Of a stretch of DNA of 64,000 nucleotides, positions 17,041-26,203 are shown piece by piece. Every line of letters starts with the position of its first letter. Within the stretch, counting starts at the first letter, position 1. Position numbers and translations under genes: made by a program. The notes beneath the pieces were generated by a model that was given only the letters and a program-made list of their open reading frames with translations, did not search any database and was not told the DNA's origin. The stretch comes from Novosphingopyxis sp965218915 (GTDB lineage: Bacteria > Pseudomonadota > Alphaproteobacteria > Sphingomonadales > Sphingomonadaceae). The stretch lies in contig NZ_OZ244708.1 in NCBI RefSeq assembly GCF_965218915.1, forward strand, positions 1,798,001-1,862,000. Direction: 5' to 3'.

Positions 17041-18249
17041 ATGAGCAAGGTTCTGGTGATCGGCGCGGGCGGCGTCGGATCGGTCGCGGTCCACAAGATG
17101 GCGATGAATGCTGGGATATTCAGCGAGATCGCGCTGGCCAGCCGTACCAAGAGCAAATGTGATGCCATCGCCAAATCGGTGAAGGAGCGCACCGGCGTCT
17201 CGATCACGACGCATCAGATCGATGCCGATGACGTGCCGGCAACAGTGGCGCTGATCCGTGACCTCAAGCCGAAGCTCGTCGTCAATCTCGCGCTGCCATA
17301 CCAAGATCTCAACATCATGGATGCCTGCCTGGAAACCGGCGTGCATTATATGGACACCGCGAACTACGAACCGCGCGATCAGGCCAAGTTCGAATATCAC
17401 TGGCAATGGGCCTATCAGGAGCGCTTCGAAAAAGCGGGGCTGATGGCGCTGCTCGGCTCCGGCTTCGATCCGGGCGTCACCAGCATATTCGCGGCGTGGC
17501 TCAAGAAACACAAGCTCGATACGATCGAACAGCTCGACATTTTGGATTGCAATGGCGGCGATCACGGCCAGGCCTTTGCGACGAATTTCAACCCGGAAAT
17601 CAACATCCGCGAGGTCACCGCGCCCGCGCGCCATTGGGAAAATGGCGAATGGATCGAGACACCTGCGATGCGGGTCTCGGAGAAGTTCGAGTTCGAGGGC
17701 ATTGGCGAAAAGACCATGTACATGATGTATCATGAGGAGCTGGAGAGCCTCGCCAAATTTCTGCCCGAACTCAAGCGCGCGCGCTTCTGGATGACCTTTG
17801 GCGAAGAATATATCAAGCATCTCACCGTGTTGCAGAATGTCGGCATGACGCGGATCGATCCGGTGATGTATGAGGGCAAGGAGATCGTGCCGCTGCAGTT
17901 TTTGAAGGCCGTGCTGCCCGAGCCATCGAGCCTGGGCGAGACCACCAAGGGCAAGACCAATATCGGCGATATCGCCACCGGGATGGCCAAGGATGGCGAG
18001 CGGCGCACCTATTACATCAACAATATCTGCGACCATGAGGATGCGTTCGCCGAGACCGGCAACCAGGCGGTGAGCTACACCACGGGCGTTCCCGCGATGA
18101 TTGGCGCGGCGATGATCCTGACCGGAGCGTGGAGCGGAGACGGCGTGTTCAACATGGAGGATTTCGATCCCGATCCGTTTATGGCCATGCTGAATGATCA
18201 CGGCCTGCCGTGGCAGGTGGCGGAGCTGGACGGGCCGGTGGCGTTTTAG
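17041..18249 (+). CDS. Carboxy(nor)spermidine dehydrogenase (saccharopine dehydrogenase family)
   Basis: Predicted to condense aspartate semialdehyde with putrescine (or diaminopropane) and reduce the imine to carboxyspermidine with NADPH. 402 aa, starting at ATG 17041 behind GGAG. The N-terminal Rossmann motif is VLVIGAGGVGSVAVHKM; LALPYQDLNIMDACLETGVHYMDTANYE is typical of the Lys1/carboxynorspermidine group rather than fungal saccharopine reductases. The matching decarboxylase and an ornithine decarboxylase follow on the same strand, which makes the polyamine role likely. Confidence 0.9.
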   Translation: MSKVLVIGAGGVGSVAVHKMAMNAGIFSEIALASRTKSKCDAIAKSVKERTGVSITTHQIDADDVPATVALIRDLKPKLVVNLALPYQDLNIMDACLETGVHYMDTANYEPRDQAKFEYHWQWAYQERFEKAGLMALLGSGFDPGVTSIFAAWLKKHKLDTIEQLDILDCNGGDHGQAFATNFNPEINIREVTAPARHWENGEWIETPAMRVSEKFEFEGIGEKTMYMMYHEELESLAKFLPELKRARFWMTFGEEYIKHLTVLQNVGMTRIDPVMYEGKEIVPLQFLKAVLPEPSSLGETTKGKTNIGDIATGMAKDGERRTYYINNICDHEDAFAETGNQAVSYTTGVPAMIGAAMILTGAWSGDGVFNMEDFDPDPFMAMLNDHGLPWQVAELDGPVAF

Positions 18250-18251
18250 TC

Positions 18252-18369
18252 CCCTCTCCCCTCCAGGGAGAGGGTCAGGGAGAGGGCAGTCGGCTACTTT
18301 TCACATTAATATCAAGGGCCGGGTCGGGCATGCCTCCCTCTCCCCGGCCCTCTCCCCCCGAGGGGGAGA
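18252..18369. repeat. Short GC hairpins in the polyamine operon spacer
   Basis: The 130-bp spacer holds CCCTCTCCC/GGGAGAGGG (18252-18274, 5-nt loop) and TCTCCCCC/GGGGGAGA (18351-18369, 3-nt loop). The second stem ends next to the AAGGAG ribosome-binding site of the decarboxylase and could affect its accessibility. Both belong to the CCTCTCCC-type intergenic palindromes also present at 8644-8663. No T-run follows either. Confidence 0.6.
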
Positions 18370-18379
18370 AGGAGACAAT

Positions 18380-19552
18380 ATGCAGACCCAGGCCGGTGAT
18401 CCGGGCGCCTTTGCCCATTTCGATCTTACCCGCGTGCCCTCGCCCGCTTTTGTGGTAGACGCGGCGAAACTGCGCGCGAACCTCGCAATCCTGGCGGACG
18501 TCAAGCATCGCTCGGGCGCGAAAATTCTATCCGCGTTGAAAGCCTTTTCGATGTGGGAGGTGGCGCCGCTGCTCGGGGAATATCTCGACGGCGTGGCGAC
18601 GTCCGGGCTGTGGGAGGCGCGGCTGGCGTTCGACAAATATGAGGGTGAGATCGCGACCTATTCGCCCGCGTTCAAGGCCGAGGACTTGTCCGAGATCGCG
18701 GCGGTGTCCGATCACATCATCTTCAATTCGCCGGACCAGATCGCGCGCCACGGCAAGGCGATCATCGGCCTGCGCGATGCCGGCGAGCAGTTCGACATCG
18801 GCCTGCGCATCAACCCGCTCCACACCGAGGGCGAGGTGGCGAAATACGACCCCTGCCAACCGCACAGCCGCCTGGGCTTCCCCGTAGACCAGCTCGTCGA
18901 CGCGCATATCGAGGCGATCGACGGCATCCATTTCCATACATTGTGCGAGCAGGGGTTCGAGCCGCTTTACCGCACCTGGGAAGCGATCGTGCCCTGGCTG
19001 GAACCCTATATCGACAAGCTCAAATGGCTGAACTTCGGCGGCGGACACCATATCACCCGCGATGATTACGAACGCGACGAGCTGGTCGAGTTTCTCCACG
19101 ACGTCGCCGAAACCACCGGCTGCGAGATCTATCTGGAGCCGGGCGAGGCGATCGCGCTCGACGCCGGTATCCTGGTCGGCGAACTGCTCGACGTGATGGA
19201 CAACGGCATGCCCGTGGGCATCACCGATATCAGCGCCACCTGCCACATGCCCGATCTGATCGAGGCACCGTACCGCCCCGCCATGCTGGGCGAGGCCCGC
19301 GAGGGACCGGTGATCCGGCTGGGCGGGCCATCCTGCTTGGCCGGGGACATCATCGGCGATTATCGCCTGCCCGGCCCGGTGGAGCCGGGGCAGCGCTTCG
19401 CCTTTCTCGATCAGGCGCATTATTCGATGGTGAAGACCACCACCTTTAACGGCGTGCCGCTGCCGTCGATCTGGTTGTGGGATAGCGAGACCGACGAGCT
19501 GCGCGAGGTCCGCCGCTTCGACTGGACCACGTTCCGCGACCGGCTGAGCTGA
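18380..19552 (+). CDS. nspC: Carboxy(nor)spermidine decarboxylase
   Basis: PLP fold-III decarboxylase converting carboxyspermidine to spermidine (or carboxynorspermidine to norspermidine). 390 aa from the ATG at 18380 with AAGGAG upstream. The PLP Lys is Lys54 in LSALKAFSMW. Other family landmarks are HFHTLCEQ, the phosphate-binding NFGGGHHI, LEPGEAI and AHYSMVKTTTFNG. Second gene of the dehydrogenase-decarboxylase pair of the aspartate-semialdehyde route. Which polyamine is made depends on the diamine available; with an ornithine decarboxylase next door putrescine, hence spermidine, is likely. Confidence 0.92.
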   Translation: MQTQAGDPGAFAHFDLTRVPSPAFVVDAAKLRANLAILADVKHRSGAKILSALKAFSMWEVAPLLGEYLDGVATSGLWEARLAFDKYEGEIATYSPAFKAEDLSEIAAVSDHIIFNSPDQIARHGKAIIGLRDAGEQFDIGLRINPLHTEGEVAKYDPCQPHSRLGFPVDQLVDAHIEAIDGIHFHTLCEQGFEPLYRTWEAIVPWLEPYIDKLKWLNFGGGHHITRDDYERDELVEFLHDVAETTGCEIYLEPGEAIALDAGILVGELLDVMDNGMPVGITDISATCHMPDLIEAPYRPAMLGEAREGPVIRLGGPSCLAGDIIGDYRLPGPVEPGQRFAFLDQAHYSMVKTTTFNGVPLPSIWLWDSETDELREVRRFDWTTFRDRLS

Positions 19553-19617
19553 GGAAAGGGAACAGCCCGACCGCGCGCCCGTTCTCTCCTCAATGACGGA
19601 TTTCTGCCGCAAAACCC

Positions 19618-19646
19618 TTTACAGCCGCTTTGCCCGTTCATATATC
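19618..19646 (+). promoter_or_regulatory. Candidate sigma-70 promoter for the ornithine decarboxylase gene
   Basis: TTTACA at 19618-19623, a 17-nt spacer, and TATATC at 19641-19646 match four or five of six bases of each housekeeping element, standing out in otherwise GC-rich sequence. The predicted start would leave a leader of roughly 70 nt before the TTG at 19725. It implies that this gene can be expressed apart from the two upstream genes. A sequence match only. Confidence 0.5.
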
Positions 19647-19724
19647 GCGCTTCCGCTGCCCCATGGGGACTTCCAAACCGCAAGGCAGCTTTGATCGGAA
19701 ATTACACCCTGGGGGTCCCTTGAA

Positions 19725-20927
19725 TTGCACGATTTTCCCGACGCTCTCGCTGTAGTCCGGGCCACCGCGCCCGACGAACCGGTAACGCTTGTTCGCCCGC
19801 ATGCCGCGGAGCGCGCCGCGCGTTTCTTCGTGGAGAATTTCCGCGGCAAGACGCTTTATGCGGTCAAGGCGAACCCCTCGCCCGCATTGCTCCGGACGCT
19901 GTGGCGTTCGGGCGTGACGCATTATGACGTCGCCTCGATCGCCGAGGTCCGCCAGACCCGATCCGCGCTGCCGCAGGCCAAGCTGTGCTTCATGCATCCC
20001 GTCAAAGCCGAGAGCGCCATTGCCGAGGCCTATGCCAGGCACGGCGTACGCACCTTTTCGCTCGACAGCCATGAAGAGCTCGAGAAAATCCTGCGCGCCA
20101 CCGATCATGCGGCCGATCTCGACCTGTTCGTGCGCATTCGCGTACCCAGCGACCATGCCCAGCTCAGCCTTGCCGCGAAGTTTGGGGCGCAACCCTATGA
20201 AACTGCCAAGCTTCTTATGGCCACGCGCCAAGCCTCCGATGGTCTTGGCATCTGTTTTCACGTCGGCAGCCAAGCGATGACGCCGCATGCCTATGTTGCC
20301 GCGATCGAGCGCGTGCGCGCGGCTATCGTAGAGGCCTCGGTGCTGGTCGATTACATTGATGTCGGTGGCGGCTTTCCATCGATCTATCCCGGTCTTACGC
20401 CCCCACCGCTCGAGCAATATTTCGATACCGTCTACCGTGCCTATTGGGACCTGCCGATCAGCTATTCGGCCGAACTCTGGTGTGAGCCGGGCCGGGCGCT
20501 TTGCGCGGAATACAACTCGATCATCGTCAAGGTGGAACGCCGCCGCGAGAACGAGCTTTATATCAACGACGGCGCCTATGGCGCGCTGTTCGATGCCGCG
20601 CATATCGGCTGGCGCTTCCCAGTGAAGCTGCTGCGCGGTGACGGCGAACCAGATAAGGCCGAGTTGGCCGAATTCAGCTTTTACGGCCCCACCTGCGACG
20701 ATCTCGACCACATGGCGGGCCCGTTTTTGTTGCCTGCCGACACAAAGGTCGGCGATCATATCGAGATCGGCATGCTCGGGGCCTATGGATCGGCGATGCG
20801 CACGCAGTTCAACGGTTTTGGAACCAACGGCTGCTTCGTCGTGGCAGATGAGCCGATGGACAGCCTCTATCGCGGCGGCAACGTTGTGCCGGCGGCTGAC
20901 AATGTGGTGGCGATCGGCAAGCGCTGA
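19725..20927 (+). CDS. Type III PLP ornithine (lysine/diaminobutyrate-type) decarboxylase
   Basis: Alanine-racemase-fold amino acid decarboxylase, most likely ornithine to putrescine. 400 aa. The PLP Lys is Lys48 in TLYAVKANPSP; also HVGSQAM, the GGGFPS loop, CEPGRALCAE, and the catalytic-Cys motif GPTCDDLD characteristic of ornithine decarboxylases. The chosen start is TTG 19725, preceded by a GGGGG at about 9 nt; no ATG fits in frame. It follows the carboxyspermidine genes by 172 bp. Substrate choice among ornithine, lysine and diaminobutyrate cannot be settled from sequence alone. Confidence 0.88.
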   Translation: MHDFPDALAVVRATAPDEPVTLVRPHAAERAARFFVENFRGKTLYAVKANPSPALLRTLWRSGVTHYDVASIAEVRQTRSALPQAKLCFMHPVKAESAIAEAYARHGVRTFSLDSHEELEKILRATDHAADLDLFVRIRVPSDHAQLSLAAKFGAQPYETAKLLMATRQASDGLGICFHVGSQAMTPHAYVAAIERVRAAIVEASVLVDYIDVGGGFPSIYPGLTPPPLEQYFDTVYRAYWDLPISYSAELWCEPGRALCAEYNSIIVKVERRRENELYINDGAYGALFDAAHIGWRFPVKLLRGDGEPDKAELAEFSFYGPTCDDLDHMAGPFLLPADTKVGDHIEIGMLGAYGSAMRTQFNGFGTNGCFVVADEPMDSLYRGGNVVPAADNVVAIGKR

Positions 20928-21133
20928 GAAATGCAGGCATGGCGCACGCGTGTTGATTGTGATAGAACGACGTCATTCGCTGCCCAACCCACAACCCAGG
21001 GCGCGGTTGCACTGTTGTTCCAGTCTGAATTTTGGATCAATTCCGCGATGACTTTACACGGCAGAGGTATGCGCTTTCTTCAATCATGGACGGCGTCCGG
21101 CGGGCGGCGTCAATAAGTTCTTGTGGGTGCGCC

Positions 21134-22336
21134 TTAGCGCTCGAACGCGCCGACCAGTTCGACATGGGTAGACCAACGGAACTGCCCGACTGGCGTCACC
21201 CTCTTCAGCCTGTAACCGCCCTCGATCAGCCGGCCTGCGTCCTTGGCGAAGCTGGCCGGATTGCAGCTGACATAGGCGATCCGCGGGGTTTTGGCATCGG
21301 CAAGGCGAATTGTCTGTTCGCGCGCGCCGGCGCGCGGCGGATCGAGGATTACGGCATCGAACCGGTCGAGCTCGGATGTTTCCAGCGGGCGGCGGAACAG
21401 ATCGCGATGCTCGGCGATGGCATGCAGCCGTGCGGCATCGGCGCCCGCCTTCAGGCTCTCGATCGCGGCGCGGTCGGCCTCGGCGGCATAGACCCGCGTG
21501 CCCGCGTTCATCGACAGCGCAAAGGTGCCCAAACCGGCGAACAGGTCCGCCACCGTGGCAGCATCACCCACCGCCCGTTTCACGCCCAAAAGTAGAACCG
21601 CCTCGCCGTCCTGAGTGGCCTGCAGGAACGCGCCGGGCGGCAGCGGCACCGCGATCGTGCCAAAACTGATCGTGACCGGGCGCGGTTCCCAGCGTGGCTC
21701 CGGACCATGACCTTCGTCGACACAAATCCGCGCGAGGCGATGCGCCTCGGCGAAATCAATGATGGCGTCATGGCCCCCCATCCCGTCGAACCGCGCGCCC
21801 TTTATCGCGACGTCGACGCCCTGATCGGCGATGGCGAGGATGATCTCCGCGCCGCCGCCCTTGGGCAATCGATTGGCGAGGAGTCTCCGGAGAGGCGCGA
21901 CCATCTCGAACAGCCGCGGATCGATTACCTCGCATTGCATCATGTCGACGACATGATGGCTGCGTTCCTTGGTGAAGCCGATGCGCGGGCCCTTGGGGCC
22001 ATTGATCGCGTGCAACACGGCACGGCGGCGGCTGCGCGGCGGCGAGAGATGAACAGGCGCCACCTCATCGGCGGTGATATTCTGCGATACCAGCGCGTTG
22101 AGCACGCGATCTCTGACAAAGTCGGAAAGCGCCGTATCGTCGAGATGCTGCAACTGGCAGCCGCCGCATTCGGGGAAATGGCGGCACACCGGCTGCGCGT
22201 GATGCGGTCCGGGGGTGATGCTGCCATCGGCCGCGACATGATCGCCCGGCGCGGTCAGCGCGACATGGCGGCCGTCTTCGGTCAGCCCGTCGCCATGCGC
22301 GGCGACGCGCAGCACGATGCCGCCGCTGTCGCTCAT
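21134..22336 (-). CDS. Class I SAM-dependent RNA uracil-5-methyltransferase (RlmD/TrmA family)
   Basis: Methylates C5 of a uridine in rRNA or tRNA. 400 aa from ATG 22336. The N-terminal iron-sulfur motif CRHFPECGGC (Cys51, Cys57, Cys60, with a further Cys in MMQCEV) is that of RlmD/RlmC-type enzymes. The SAM-binding segment VADLFAGLGTFAL, the ILDPPRAGA motif and the catalytic-Cys SCNPASFAKD follow. A TRAM-like domain precedes the cluster. The start overlaps the lipoprotein stop (ATGA). The longer open frame upstream is a shadow of the lipoprotein gene. The exact target base is unknown. Confidence 0.9.
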   Translation of the reverse strand: MSDSGGIVLRVAAHGDGLTEDGRHVALTAPGDHVAADGSITPGPHHAQPVCRHFPECGGCQLQHLDDTALSDFVRDRVLNALVSQNITADEVAPVHLSPPRSRRRAVLHAINGPKGPRIGFTKERSHHVVDMMQCEVIDPRLFEMVAPLRRLLANRLPKGGGAEIILAIADQGVDVAIKGARFDGMGGHDAIIDFAEAHRLARICVDEGHGPEPRWEPRPVTISFGTIAVPLPPGAFLQATQDGEAVLLLGVKRAVGDAATVADLFAGLGTFALSMNAGTRVYAAEADRAAIESLKAGADAARLHAIAEHRDLFRRPLETSELDRFDAVILDPPRAGAREQTIRLADAKTPRIAYVSCNPASFAKDAGRLIEGGYRLKRVTPVGQFRWSTHVELVGAFER

Positions 22337-22743
22337 TGCGCTTGCAGGGCGGGCTTGGCGCTTCCGGACTGAATCCGGGCGGGCAGTCGGTAACGATCTT
22401 CGCCCGCGGTCATCTCGATCATGTCTTTCTCGAGCAGCTTGATCTGCGTGTCGTCGAACCCGTCGGCGGCGATCAGGCCGCGCCCGTCGGTTACGATCTC
22501 GAAGCGCTGGAAGCCGCCATCGGGATGATGGATGATCAGCAGCTCGCGGTCTGGCCCGGAAATGCGATCGGTGGTGCAATTGTGCGAGAAACGCACGGCG
22601 CCGGCCAGCGCGCAATCGATCTTGCCGGCGGCGGTCTGGATATTATCTTGCTCCGCTTCGGCCTCGGCCAACTCGGCGTTATCGGGCTTGCTGCTGCAGG
22701 CGGCGAGAAGGATCAGCGGGATGAGGATAAAGATGCGCGTCAT
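22333..22743 (-). CDS. Predicted small lipoprotein
   Basis: 136 aa of unknown function. MTRIFILIPLILLAAC forms a lipoprotein signal peptide with the lipobox LAAC (Cys16). The mature part has two more Cys (KIDCALAG and SHNCTTD) that could form a disulfide, and a beta-rich ELLIIHHPDGGFQRFEIV segment. Start and stop overlap ispE and the methyltransferase by 4 nt each (ATGA), so it is translated as part of that operon. I do not recognise the family. Confidence 0.75.
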   Translation of the reverse strand: MTRIFILIPLILLAACSSKPDNAELAEAEAEQDNIQTAAGKIDCALAGAVRFSHNCTTDRISGPDRELLIIHHPDGGFQRFEIVTDGRGLIAADGFDDTQIKLLEKDMIEMTAGEDRYRLPARIQSGSAKPALQAQ

Positions 22744-23645
22744 GACGCCATCGTCTGTGGCCCTGCTGATGCTGCAGTGCAAGCGGATCGGCGCATTCGT
22801 CCCGTCATGGTCCAGATCGCGGGAAAGCGCGCGCGCATGGCGTTGGCTGACGTCACGGCGTCATGATGGCTGTCATATAGTGCGAAACAGGTCGCGCCCG
22901 AACCGGACATGCGAACCCGCTCGCTTTCCTCGCGCATAGCGGCAAGCAGGGTGCCGATCGCCGGGACCAGCGCGATGGCGGGGGGTTCGAGATCGTTGCG
23001 GGCCTCGGCGAACAGCGCGTCCAGATCGGACGCGGGCAGCGCGCCGCCGTCCTTGCCATCCCAGCGCCGGAAAATGTCGGCGGTGGCGACCGGAACGCCC
23101 GGATTGGCGAGCAGGATATGCTGGTCCGAGAGGCCTGGGACATCGACAAAATCGAGCGCGATGCCGGTGCCGCGACCGATCGCGCTGCGGCTGTGGAGGC
23201 AGGCGGGCACGTCCGCGCCCAGACCGGCGGCGAGCGGTTCGTAATGTGCGAGCGGACGATCGAGGCCCCAGAGCCGGTCGAGCAGCCGAATCGCCGCCGC
23301 CGCGTCGGCCGATCCTCCGCCAATGCCGGAGGCGACCGGCAAGCGCTTGTCTAGCGTCAGCGCGGCGCCGCGGCCCGGAGCGAAGCTCTCCGCCATCGCC
23401 CTGGCCGCCCGCAGCACGAGATTGTCGTCCACGTCTCCATCGAGTTTAGCCGAAAAGGGGCCTTCGATCGCCAACGACAAGGCTTCGGCATGGTCCGCCG
23501 TAAGCCGGTCGCCATCGTCAACAAAAGCGAACAGCGTTTCGATGGCGTGATAGTCTGCTGCCATGCGCCCGCGCACATGCAGCGCCAGGTTGATCTTGGC
23601 GAACCCGGTTTCCTGCTCAGGTATCTCCTGTTCAGACTTGGTCAC
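22740..23645 (-). CDS. ispE: 4-diphosphocytidyl-2-C-methyl-D-erythritol kinase
   Basis: GHMP-family kinase that phosphorylates CDP-ME in the non-mevalonate isoprenoid pathway. 301 aa. FAKINLALHVRGR near the N-terminus, the ATP loop PVASGIGGGSADAAAA, and MSGSGATCFALY near the C-terminus are diagnostic. The start is a GTG at 23645, 12 bp after the ETF-QO stop. It overlaps the downstream lipoprotein start by 4 nt. Confidence 0.94.
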   Translation of the reverse strand: MTKSEQEIPEQETGFAKINLALHVRGRMAADYHAIETLFAFVDDGDRLTADHAEALSLAIEGPFSAKLDGDVDDNLVLRAARAMAESFAPGRGAALTLDKRLPVASGIGGGSADAAAAIRLLDRLWGLDRPLAHYEPLAAGLGADVPACLHSRSAIGRGTGIALDFVDVPGLSDQHILLANPGVPVATADIFRRWDGKDGGALPASDLDALFAEARNDLEPPAIALVPAIGTLLAAMREESERVRMSGSGATCFALYDSHHDAVTSANAMRARFPAIWTMTGRMRRSACTAASAGPQTMAS

Positions 23646-23657
23646 AGGACTACCCGC

Positions 23658-25307
23658 TTACATATTGGGATAATTGGGTCCGCCTCCACCTTCCGGCACC
23701 ACCCAGTTGATGTTCTGATAGGGATCCTTGATGTCGCAGGTCTTGCAGTGGACGCAGTTCTGCGCGTTGATCTGGAAGCGCTCCGCGCCGTTTTCCTCGA
23801 CGAACTCATAGACCCCCGCCGGGCAATAACGCTGCGACGGGCCGTCATAGATCGGCAGGTTCTTTTCCACCGGGAGGGCCGGGTCCTTGAGCTGCAGATG
23901 GACCGGCTGGTCCTCCTCATGATTGGTGTTCGAGAGGAACACCGAGGACAGCCGGTCGAAGCTGATCACGCCGTCGGGCTTGGGATAGACGATTTCCTTG
24001 CAGGCATCGGCGCGCCATAATTTGGTATAATCCGGCTCATGCTTCATGCTGATCGGCAGGCCGATCTTCAGCGTGCGCATCCACATGTCGATGCCGCCCA
24101 GCATCGTGCCCCAAATGTTGCCGAACTTGTCGACGCAAGGCTCCGCATTTTGGACTTTTTTGAGCTCGGTCGCGATCCAGCTTTTCTTGAGCGCGTCCTG
24201 ATAGCCCGCCAGTTCGTCGGCCTCGCGCCCCGCCTGGATCGCCGCGAACGCGGCTTCGGCGGCGAGCATGCCGCTCTTCTGCGCGGTGTGGGTGCCCTTG
24301 ATCCGGGGCACGTTGACGAAACCGGCCGAACAGCCGATCAGCGCGCCGCCCGGAAAGGCGAGCTTGGGCACCGATTGCCAGCCGCCCTCGTTGATCGCGC
24401 GCGCACCGTAAGACACGCGCTTGCCCCCCTCTAGATATTTGCGGATTTCGGGATGCTGTTTCCAGCGCTGGAATTCCTGAAACGGCGATAGATGCGGATT
24501 GCGATAGCTCAGCGCCACCACGAAGCCGAGCGCCACCTGTCCGTCCGCCTGATGGTAGAGAAACCCGCCGCCCCAGGCATCCTCGAGCGGCCAGCCCTGG
24601 GTGTGGACCACCTTGCCCGGTTCGTGCTTGTCGGGATCGATGTCCCATAATTCCTTGAGGCCCAGACCGTACACCTGCGGCTGACAATCGGCCTCCAGAT
24701 CATATTTCGCCTTCAGGCCCTTGGTCAGCCCGCCGCGCACGCCCTCGGCGAAGAAGGTGTATTTCGCGGTGAGTTCCACGCCGGGTTCGTAATCGGGCTT
24801 GTGGCTGCCGTCGCGGGCGATGCCCATCACGCCGGCGACCACGCCGCGCACCGCGCCGTCATCGTTATAGAGCACCTCGGAGGCGGCGAAACCGGGGAAG
24901 ATTTCCACGCCCAGCGCCTCGGCCTGCTCGCCCAGCCAGCGGCACATATTGCCGAGCGAGCCGGTATAACAGCCGTCATTGCTCATCAGCGGCGGCAGCG
25001 CGATTTCGGGGATCGAGAAGCTGCCGGTCTTCGACAGATTGAGATGAAGATTGTCGGTGACCGGCGTCTTGGCCATCGGGCAGCCGTCCTGCTTCCAGTT
25101 CGGCAGCAGTTCGTCGAGCGCTTTGGGATCGACCACCGCGCCGGACAGGATATGCGCGCCGATTTCGGAGCCTTTTTCGAGCACGCAGACGCTCAGATCC
25201 GTGCCCGCTTCATCGGCGAGCTGCTTGAACCGGATCGCCGCCGAAAGCCCCGCCGGCCCTCCGCCCACGATCACGACGTCATATGGCATGGATTCGCGAT
25301 CGCTCAT
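23658..25307 (-). CDS. Electron transfer flavoprotein-ubiquinone oxidoreductase
   Basis: Passes electrons from ETF, reduced by acyl-CoA and amino-acid dehydrogenases, to ubiquinone at the inner membrane. 549 aa. The N-terminal FAD site is YDVVIVGGGPAGLSAA. The C-terminal 4Fe-4S ligands are in CPAGVYEF and NCVHCKTCD, followed by NINWVVPEGGGGPNYPNM, the typical end of the family. First gene of the ETF-QO-ispE-lipoprotein-methyltransferase run. Divergent from the UDG-like gene with a 116-bp gap. Confidence 0.96.
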   Translation of the reverse strand: MSDRESMPYDVVIVGGGPAGLSAAIRFKQLADEAGTDLSVCVLEKGSEIGAHILSGAVVDPKALDELLPNWKQDGCPMAKTPVTDNLHLNLSKTGSFSIPEIALPPLMSNDGCYTGSLGNMCRWLGEQAEALGVEIFPGFAASEVLYNDDGAVRGVVAGVMGIARDGSHKPDYEPGVELTAKYTFFAEGVRGGLTKGLKAKYDLEADCQPQVYGLGLKELWDIDPDKHEPGKVVHTQGWPLEDAWGGGFLYHQADGQVALGFVVALSYRNPHLSPFQEFQRWKQHPEIRKYLEGGKRVSYGARAINEGGWQSVPKLAFPGGALIGCSAGFVNVPRIKGTHTAQKSGMLAAEAAFAAIQAGREADELAGYQDALKKSWIATELKKVQNAEPCVDKFGNIWGTMLGGIDMWMRTLKIGLPISMKHEPDYTKLWRADACKEIVYPKPDGVISFDRLSSVFLSNTNHEEDQPVHLQLKDPALPVEKNLPIYDGPSQRYCPAGVYEFVEENGAERFQINAQNCVHCKTCDIKDPYQNINWVVPEGGGGPNYPNM

Positions 25308-25423
25308 CCGGCATTCCCTTATTCAGCAAACCGTCTCGTCCGGTCCCGTATGTAAGGCGTTTTGCAGGTTTTTCGTCCCTTGGCAATTGACGCGAGGGGG
25401 CACGCTGTGGCTTCACCGAAGCG

Positions 25424-26203
25424 ATGACGGGTGGGATGGAACAGCAAAGCGCACAGATGGAATCGCTTCTCGGCTGGTGGCAGCTGGCGGGGGTCGAGGA
25501 ATATTGCGGTGTCCAGGCGGTCAACTGGCTCGAAGCCCCGCCGGTCGCGCCGCGTCTGGCGCGCGCTCCGGTTGCTACCGCGCCGCAGCCGAAACATGCT
25601 TCATCCCCGGTCACTCCCGAACCCGCGAAACCTGTTCCCTCCGGCCCGGCGCCGACATCGCTCGATGCGCTGCATGAGCGGCTGCGCCGCGTCGACGATC
25701 TGCCGGGCACGCAATATGGCCAGGCACGCGCGCTGCCGCATGGCCCGGTGGACGCGTCGCTGATGATCGTCTCCGATTGCCCGGACGAGGATGATCTGGC
25801 GGCCGGAACGATCCTGTCCGGCGCAACCGGTACTCTACTGCGAAACATGCTCTCGGCGATCGGCATCGATATGGCGGCCTGCTACCGCGCCAGCCTGTCG
25901 GTGACGCGTCCTGCGAGCGGCCGCCTGCCCGCCGCTGACATCGCGCCGATGGCCGATCTGATGCGCAGGCACATCGTGCTGGCACGGCCGCAAAACCTGC
26001 TGCTCCTCGGCACCGGCGCGAGCGAGGCGCTGACCGGCGATCCGATCGTCAAGGCGCGCGGGATTTTACATGATTTTAACCAAGATGGCGGCAGAAAGGC
26101 GCTGGTGGCGACTTACCATCCGCGCACGCTGCTCAAGCGGCCGCATTGCAAGCGGCAGACTTGGGATGATCTGCAATTGCTCTTGAAAGAAGGCAACTGG
26201 TGA
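25424..26203 (+). CDS. Divergent uracil-DNA glycosylase superfamily protein
   Basis: 259 aa (an ATG at 25436 is equally possible). A Pro/Ala-rich N-terminal third leads into a UDG-like domain: SLMIVSDCPDEDDLAAG stands where family 4 enzymes have the GEAPG...ED motif, LLRNMLSAIGID follows, and HPRTLLKRPHCKRQTW matches the HPxxLL motif. The catalytic GExPG is not intact, and the four Cys of the iron-sulfur cluster of family 4 are not apparent. Glycosylase activity is therefore doubtful. The stop overlaps the GTG of the lytic transglycosylase gene. Confidence 0.75.
   Translation: MTGGMEQQSAQMESLLGWWQLAGVEEYCGVQAVNWLEAPPVAPRLARAPVATAPQPKHASSPVTPEPAKPVPSGPAPTSLDALHERLRRVDDLPGTQYGQARALPHGPVDASLMIVSDCPDEDDLAAGTILSGATGTLLRNMLSAIGIDMAACYRASLSVTRPASGRLPAADIAPMADLMRRHIVLARPQNLLLLGTGASEALTGDPIVKARGILHDFNQDGGRKALVATYHPRTLLKRPHCKRQTWDDLQLLLKEGNW

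Noticed and set aside
19553..19724. speF-type leader RNA before the ornithine decarboxylase gene
   Set aside because: The gap is only 172 nt and the predicted leader about 70 nt, too short for the known element, and no matching structure was seen.
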